From Oppiella nova (Eukaryota > Arthropoda > Arachnida > Sarcoptiformes > Oppiidae), in assembly GCA_905397405.1 (NCBI GenBank), contig CAJPVJ010000330.1, positions 1-28,035 on the forward strand: a stretch of DNA of 28,035 nucleotides. The letters are read 5' to 3'. Positions 23,153-28,035 of this stretch are shown here, piece by piece (position 1 is the first letter of the stretch; the number at the start of each line of letters is the position of its first letter). The notes under the pieces were generated by a model. It worked only from the letters and a program-made list of their open reading frames with translations. It ran no database searches and had not been told where the DNA came from. The position numbers and the translations under genes were made by a program.

Positions 23153-24365
23153 TTAAAAATAAAATAAGTAGGATAATAATGGGAATGCTGCTAGAATAGT
23201 GTTATGCTTACGTCAATGATATTTAGTAAATAAAGTTATCGATGCATACAATGCAATGTAATGCATATAATAATAATAATACAATAGTTCGCATAAACTA
23301 TTGTATTAACGTTAGAAGTAAAATGAATTCAGTTGGTTGTGATATGTGATGAATTGAGTAGATCCCTGTCCACATACACATATGAACATATGCTTATAGA
23401 TGGCATTATTCAGTAAGTGTTGGGGAACGCCTTGATGTGCAGCAAACAAATTGAAAGAAGAAATTTTTACACTCTTTTCACTCCTGAGGCCATTGAATGA
23501 ATGAAAAGAAATCATACAATCATATAGTGTTTTATATGCGAAACAATTTCTCGACACAAACTTACTCTCAAAATTGTTTTGGGAGTTGTGTTCACTATAT
23601 TCACTAAATTCTGTTCAAAAAGAGAAAGCGCTCACAAAATAAGTCCATTTCTATGCAATTCTTTATACAATACACGACTAATAGTATGTAAATAGGCTTT
23701 TAAAATGTTTTCTGACGTTTGAAATATATATTTACGCTTATGTTTAAAATGTTTTCAAAGTCAATACAAATATAGTATACAGTAAGACAGTATACGTGTA
23801 CTGTAGAGATAACTGTGTTTTGCGAGCAAAACTTTTCTTTTCAAAAATGAATTATTTGTGACAACTTTTATAACTTTAGTTTGTCTTCAATTTCCATAAA
23901 GTATTCAATTGTGAGCTCATATGTTGTGTAAAATTAAAGAATCTATTAAAAAGAGTCAATTATTTTAGGGAACACCAGATAATTATATGCATCTCATGGG
24001 TGTCTAAGTAAAAGGGAACGGGAGTTTGGATAAAGATGTAAATTATTCACATTTCCATTACACACTCAACTCAACTCGAATTGAGTATTTAATTCAATTG
24101 AAATAGTCTTGCGATCAAATGTCACAATTTAAGGCTTTGATTGCCTCTTATGGGTTCATATGGCTAGTGAGACATCACCGGCGAGTTGTGCTCTAATATC
24201 CCTAACATCCCTAACATCCGTTACAAAACTCACTCTAAATGAGTATATTTCCAGAGGCTCTCCTCTCATACAACTCATACTCAATGAAAGTATTATATTA
24301 TACACTGTTATAGACTGTTAAATATACTCAACTAGAATACGAATTAGCTGTTGGGCTGTTGGGTT

Positions 24366-24402
24366 GGCTACGTTAGGGTAGGTTAGGCTACGTTAGGCTA
24401 AC
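24366..24402. repeat. Short GGTTAGGCTAC-type tandem repeat
   Basis: About three imperfect units of GGCTACGTTAGG and GTTAGGCTAC. It resembles the arthropod telomeric word TTAGG, but the units are interrupted and few, so it is best treated as a small minisatellite, not a telomere. Confidence 0.5.
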
Positions 24403-25196
24403 TCTCACTCCAATTTTCAACACAAATTGGCTCTCTTTAGCATATATTCACTCGCAGTCTCTCACAAATGGCTCAAAGCATTCAAACCACTGCAAGCACT
24501 GTAAGCATTGAAAGCTATGCTAACACTCAATGTTCCGCCGATTCTATAAAATAGTCTATTTATTATACAATGAGAACAAATGAATACAATATTTATTAGC
24601 AAATAAGTTGACACCAGAGATGCCATCCGACACCTCATTCTCCCTATATATCTGTATAAGAGCTGCAAATTTCACCCAACATATATTGCCTCTCTTTCTA
24701 TCAATTATCAATAATATGAGTAAACGATTATTCAATTCTATGAGTTTGTCAATACCATACATTTGTTCAATCAATACATTCAGTACAGTGCAGTACAACT
24801 TTACTGTCAAAATTACAATTTAACATTTTTAGTTTATCTAACTTATGATTTAATGTTAATATTTAGATCAATGTTTTATATAATAAATTAGTTTAAAAGG
24901 TTAAATACAATAAGAAGTTTTAACATATTTTTCAAATAAATCATTTCATGAATGTTTACATTAAAATCCTTGAAAAGATTACTTAATCATTTGTGAAAAC
25001 CTAATAAATTATTAGTAATGAGTATTAATTCTTAAATAAATACAATAATATCATATTATTACTAATTGATAATTAATTGAAAAACGACATGAAAACCCTA
25101 TATTAATGAATAGATTAACAAAATTTTCAAAGATTTAGTTATAATCGTTTGAAATGAAACCTTAAAGTGAACTAAACTTTCGCAAACTTTTGCAAA

Positions 25197-26771
25197 CTAT
25201 CGCTTATTTGCATCAGAAGTCAAGTCAAAGGCTTGATTAGCGACCGACGCGTAGCCCAGGATTGTGGCCGCCATCTGGGCGTTGGAGAGGGCGGCCGCAG
25301 ACATAGCCCACGGAATGTTAGCCGCGAAACCAGTCGGTGCCACCGATTGCAGCGACTGATTGATTAGTCCGGCATTCATTTGATGCAAGTTCTGCAGCGA
25401 TTGCAGATGTGCCGCACGCCATGATGTCGGAGATAACGACAGACCTGTTGGTGTCAAACATGGCTTTGAGTTGACGGGTGGCGAGTGGTGTCTCTCTGCT
25501 GTTGAAGATATGGATGGCGAGGAGCTATTGCTGTCAAAGCTATCGATTTTGTTGAGAATGAGATCTGATTGTGAGGTCAGAGATGGAGTATTACTTCTTC
25601 GGTTATCATCTAAATGTTCGATGCATTCAATTGAATGAGACTTTTTGTCCATTAGCTCACTTCGGCTGAGACTGTCGTCAACAGTTGAATCACAATCCGG
25701 GGCCAAAAGGCTCTCGACATCGAACTGTCTTTTTATTGCTTTGATGTTTGTGTGAGAAACAGATGGCAGAAGAATATCTTCATGAGTGCGATAATTGATT
25801 GCTTTGAGGTCTTGATTCGCAGACAATTTGTTGGTTGGGATCGAAAAGCGGAGATCATTGAAGAGATTCATATCATTTGCACAAATGGATTGATTTGCAT
25901 GAATACGAAGGCCTGACGGTCCCAAAAGAGCCGAGTGTCCAAAAACAGATGCATTGACTAAATTAGGCGATGGAAGTGGCGGTGGTGTAGGACTGGGACT
26001 ATCTTCGTCTTCGGGAACAGATAGACCCATATGTTTGCGGACTTTTCTCTGGGCTTTTCTGCGCCTGAAATCTCCTTTTTTGAAATCTTCCAGATTTGCG
26101 GGATGTATAGCCCAGTAGTGACCCTTTCCATTAGCACTACGACCTGCTTTGACAAAGCAGTCATTAAGTGAGAGATTATGCCTGATGCTATTTCTCCATC
26201 CCGGCCCTCGGTTTCTGAAATACGGGTAATTGTCGAGAATATGTTGGTATATATCGCTTAAAACCATTTTCTGTTCGTTGGTACTCAATATAGCCATAGC
26301 TATGAGTCCGATGTAACTGTGCTGTGGTTTGGGCTCTTCGTGAATGAATCGGAATCTGGAGTCAAATCTAGTGAAGGGAGAGATAGCGGCAAACGGCGGC
26401 CCATCAGTGAACGCCGGATGTCCATAGCCTGGGTTCAGATTATACGGAGTGTTGGCTGAGCCGAAGGGCGCGTGACTTAAGCGAAAGCGTACGGACGCCG
26501 AGGCCTGGGAGGCGTAGTCGTAGAATTGAAATCTATGATAGTCTGCGAGATTAAAGTGTTGCGGTGTTTGAGATGATGGGATCCGATGGTTGACTACATT
26601 TCCCAATGAGAAAGCATTGTTAACAGCAGTTATGTTGTTAACAGAAGTCGAGCTGATTTGAGGATTATTTTCATTTGGCACTGGATTTACCAAAAACGGA
26701 TTAACTGCTGAAGACTTCATTCTTAAAGCAATCATAGCTTGAGTCGAGCCATTGCTATCAGATTCGCACAT
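25197..26771 (-). CDS. FoxQ2: Forkhead transcription factor, FoxQ2 class
   Basis: A complete single-exon reading frame of 524 residues, read from the ATG at 26,771 to the TAG at 25,197. The forkhead DNA-binding domain covers about residues 148-240 (26,052-26,330), opening with Lys-Pro-Gln-His-Ser-Tyr-Ile-Gly-Leu and including recognition helix WRNSIRHNLSLNDCF. The extension DFRRRKAQRKVRKHMGL and the motif GRSANGKGHYWAIHPAN are typical of FoxQ2, the class that includes fly fd102C. In other animals FoxQ2 patterns the anterior or apical region; that role here is inferred. N- and C-terminal arms are Ser/Pro/Asn-rich and look disordered. Residues 350-357 (FDVESLLA) resemble an eh1 motif for Groucho corepressors. 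No intron is evident. The upstream ATG is preferred because in-frame sequence before the domain is open and there is no better start nearer to it. It is flanked by long direct repeats. Confidence 0.93.
   Translation of the reverse strand: MCESDSNGSTQAMIALRMKSSAVNPFLVNPVPNENNPQISSTSVNNITAVNNAFSLGNVVNHRIPSSQTPQHFNLADYHRFQFYDYASQASASVRFRLSHAPFGSANTPYNLNPGYGHPAFTDGPPFAAISPFTRFDSRFRFIHEEPKPQHSYIGLIAMAILSTNEQKMVLSDIYQHILDNYPYFRNRGPGWRNSIRHNLSLNDCFVKAGRSANGKGHYWAIHPANLEDFKKGDFRRRKAQRKVRKHMGLSVPEDEDSPSPTPPPLPSPNLVNASVFGHSALLGPSGLRIHANQSICANDMNLFNDLRFSIPTNKLSANQDLKAINYRTHEDILLPSVSHTNIKAIKRQFDVESLLAPDCDSTVDDSLSRSELMDKKSHSIECIEHLDDNRRSNTPSLTSQSDLILNKIDSFDSNSSSPSISSTAERHHSPPVNSKPCLTPTGLSLSPTSWRAAHLQSLQNLHQMNAGLINQSLQSVAPTGFAANIPWAMSAAALSNAQMAATILGYASVANQAFDLTSDANKR
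25701..25724 (-). other. eh1-like Groucho-binding motif in FoxQ2
   Basis: Residues 350-357 read Phe-Asp-Val-Glu-Ser-Leu-Leu-Ala, fitting the loose eh1 pattern of Phe, any, Ile/Val, two any, Ile/Leu, Leu. It lies about 110 residues after the forkhead domain. The match is short, so corepressor binding is inference. Confidence 0.4.
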
Positions 26772-27366
26772 ATCTTGATTGCTTTAGTCGTGAGATATTA
26801 ATATAAATAAATAAGCGTTGATATGATATAAGGAAAATGTAATTTCAAATCACTTTTGCAAATTCAGTTCAGTTCAGAGCTTCGTTTTGATAAAAACACA
26901 ACAAAATAAGATATTTATTTTGAAGATGTTATGCATCTCTCACTTAAATGGATTGTATGGTTAGTATTGGTTAGGATTTGTTAGTTTTGAATGTTTTATC
27001 TGTTAGAGTGTTCTGTGCGGTAGGTTTGATGGATAGCTCACAATCACAACCAGCGAACCTATACTCCATGTGAACAACGGTTGGCTGCAAACTATCTGTG
27101 AGGCGGAGATATCTTTGCTATGTATACAGTATATGATAGAAGTGATGGCTGTGTATGTGTTGATGGAAAGAAGTCTAGGCCAAATAGATGACAAATTCAA
27201 ACATATTGTCCTCTTGTCATCAAACTATTTTCACTCTGTTTTCACTTCAAAACCCCAACGCATGTCATATTAAAGACATTAGGCCTCAAACACGCGACCT
27301 GTCTTTACTCTAAATCCACATTAAACCCATAATTATAGACTATCTCCGCATTTGTGAACCTTATTA

Positions 27367-27369
<3 letters not shown>
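26772..27369. other. FoxQ2 upstream region
   Basis: Presumed promoter and 5' UTR of the minus-strand FoxQ2 gene. Bases 26,860-27,300 are less AT-rich and carry a few open frames in both directions with no recognisable content. No convincing TATA box or initiator could be placed. Confidence 0.4.

Positions 27370-27397
<28 letters not shown>
27370..27397. repeat. (CT)n microsatellite, 14 units
   Basis: A pure CT tract, the only GA/CT repeat in the window with CT on the + strand. It lies about 600 bases upstream of the FoxQ2 start codon and could contribute GAGA-like sites on the minus strand. Confidence 0.96.
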
Positions 27398-27398
<1 letters not shown>

Positions 27399-27624
27399 GA
27401 TTATAAGACACAATACAATAGAATAAAATATTAGAGAATTTGAATAAACGGTAACTTCAAAAGAGATGATAACGTGCCGTAATCGTAGAAAGTGCCTAAA
27501 ATAGTTATCAAATGATTATTTCGTTAATATGGTGAATAAAATGATGTTTAAAGAGAAACATTTTATTTGTAACAGGGTAATTATGAATCCATTATAAATA
27601 GATTTAAAATTGGCAGAATAGTGA
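27398..27624. other. AT-rich spacer before the second long repeat copy
   Basis: AT-rich sequence with no recognised feature. It ends at the sharp left edge of repeat copy B. Confidence 0.5.
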
Positions 27625-28035
27625 GATTCAAAAGCAGTAAATAAAAGTTGTCTCAAATGATGGCTTATCGGCAAAGTTAGTAATAGTGCACAGAAAACTA
27701 GATTCCGGGGCTAAACATAGCATAGAGTGGGAGAGTGTGTGAGTGAGAGAGTGTGTGAGTGGGAGAGTGTGCGAGTGAGTGAGAGAGACTGGTTGTGGAC
27801 TAATTGGAGTAATGGTTTGAGGCATTACATGCTTCTCAACACAAACACTACAATAACTACAGCAGGCTTTAGTGAAACGTTGTGAACATACAACTATTCT
27901 GTATATATTGTATACACGTATATAGAGAAAAATATACTCTTATATACTTTGCCAATCTTTTGCACAACACTGAACGCCATACTGTATCAGAGATCACCTA
28001 TAGTTTACTTCTCGTATGAATCCATGTCTGCAAAG
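27625..28035. repeat. Long direct repeat, copy B, truncated by the window end
   Basis: It matches copy A at 22,580-22,954 along its whole visible length. Differences seen are GTAGG/GCAGG, ATAGT/ATATT and a 36-bp insertion here. The insertion expands a GAGTGGGAGAGTGTGTGAGTGAGAGA-type minisatellite. Because it still matches at the last base of the window, the true repeat is longer than 411 bp. Confidence 0.95.
27724..27788. repeat. GAGTG/GAGAG minisatellite within repeat copy B
   Basis: About two units of a 36-bp purine-rich element (GAGTGGGAGAGTGTGTGAG followed by GAGAGA variants), where copy A has only one. This expansion accounts for all of the length difference between copies A and B. Confidence 0.85.

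Larger units (their letters stand above)
22955..25196. other. Intergenic DNA downstream of the FoxQ2 gene
   Basis: Mixed AT-rich and more balanced sequence. It holds a GA microsatellite at 23,116-23,149, a TACAGTA/TACTGTA cluster at 23,770-23,810, a short repeat of CCCTAACAT near 24,200, and a GTTAGGCTAC-type repeat at about 24,366-24,402. The minus-strand ORF at 23,312-23,557 and the overlapping ORFs at 24,462-24,823 show no domain and are not called. The FoxQ2 3' UTR must lie at the right end, but I found no polyadenylation signal close to its stop. Confidence 0.5.

Noticed and set aside
24366-24402. Interstitial telomere made of TTAGG
   Set aside because: Only a few interrupted units are present. 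A short minisatellite explains them better.
25958-26164. Minus-strand ORF in another frame inside FoxQ2
   Set aside because: It lies over the forkhead coding sequence in a different frame and has no domain of its own.
1-28035. CRISPR arrays, bacterial operons, viral genes, transposase or reverse transcriptase remnants
   Set aside because: None of the six frames shows catalytic motifs of such proteins, and there are no regularly spaced repeats. The window is plain animal nuclear DNA.

Overview
The window looks like nuclear DNA from an invertebrate animal, most likely an arthropod. The reasons are the very AT-rich background (roughly 70% by eye), the short GT-AG intron, the GA/CT microsatellites, and two metazoan nuclear genes whose best remembered matches are arthropod-like. 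Nothing seen is bacterial, viral or organellar. An arachnid or mite source is a guess, not a demonstration.

Layout. Bases 1 to about 13,550 are a gene desert with AT-rich simple sequence, three GA microsatellites and scattered islands of more balanced composition, but no recognised gene. From 13,553 to about 15,360 there is a weakly supported multi-exon candidate on the + strand. It has a short open first exon ending in GTAAGT, then a tandem duplication of about 0.6 kb. Each copy carries a membrane-helix-like exon of 40 or 39 codons in a compatible reading phase, with an AG acceptor and a GT donor. Bases 15,363-17,500 hold no recognised gene. The large subunit of chromatin assembly factor 1 (CAF-1 p150/CHAF1A) follows at 17,761-19,556 on the + strand, with E2F-like, CCAAT and CRE-like sites just upstream. 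Its N-terminal coding region is split by an exact 128-bp tandem duplication that breaks the frame. It also has one 81-bp intron and ends without the usual C-terminal winged-helix domain. AT-rich intergenic DNA runs to about 25,190. A complete single-exon forkhead gene of the FoxQ2 class lies on the - strand at 25,197-26,771. It is bracketed by two near-identical direct copies of a repeat of at least 375 bp, at 22,580 and 27,625, and the second copy runs off the window end.

The two confident genes are not functionally linked: one is a replication-coupled histone chaperone subunit, the other a developmental transcription factor. What unites the window is recent direct duplication at three scales: 128 bp inside CAF-1, about 0.6 kb around a candidate exon, and a possible unit of about 5 kb that would contain FoxQ2. 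Each could be real recent tandem duplication or uncollapsed haplotypes in the assembly. The most interesting case is the 128-bp one. Its repeat unit contains AGGT, so the duplication places GT and AG exactly one unit apart, and removing that segment as an intron would restore the CAF-1 reading frame. This matches the known model of intron birth by tandem duplication.
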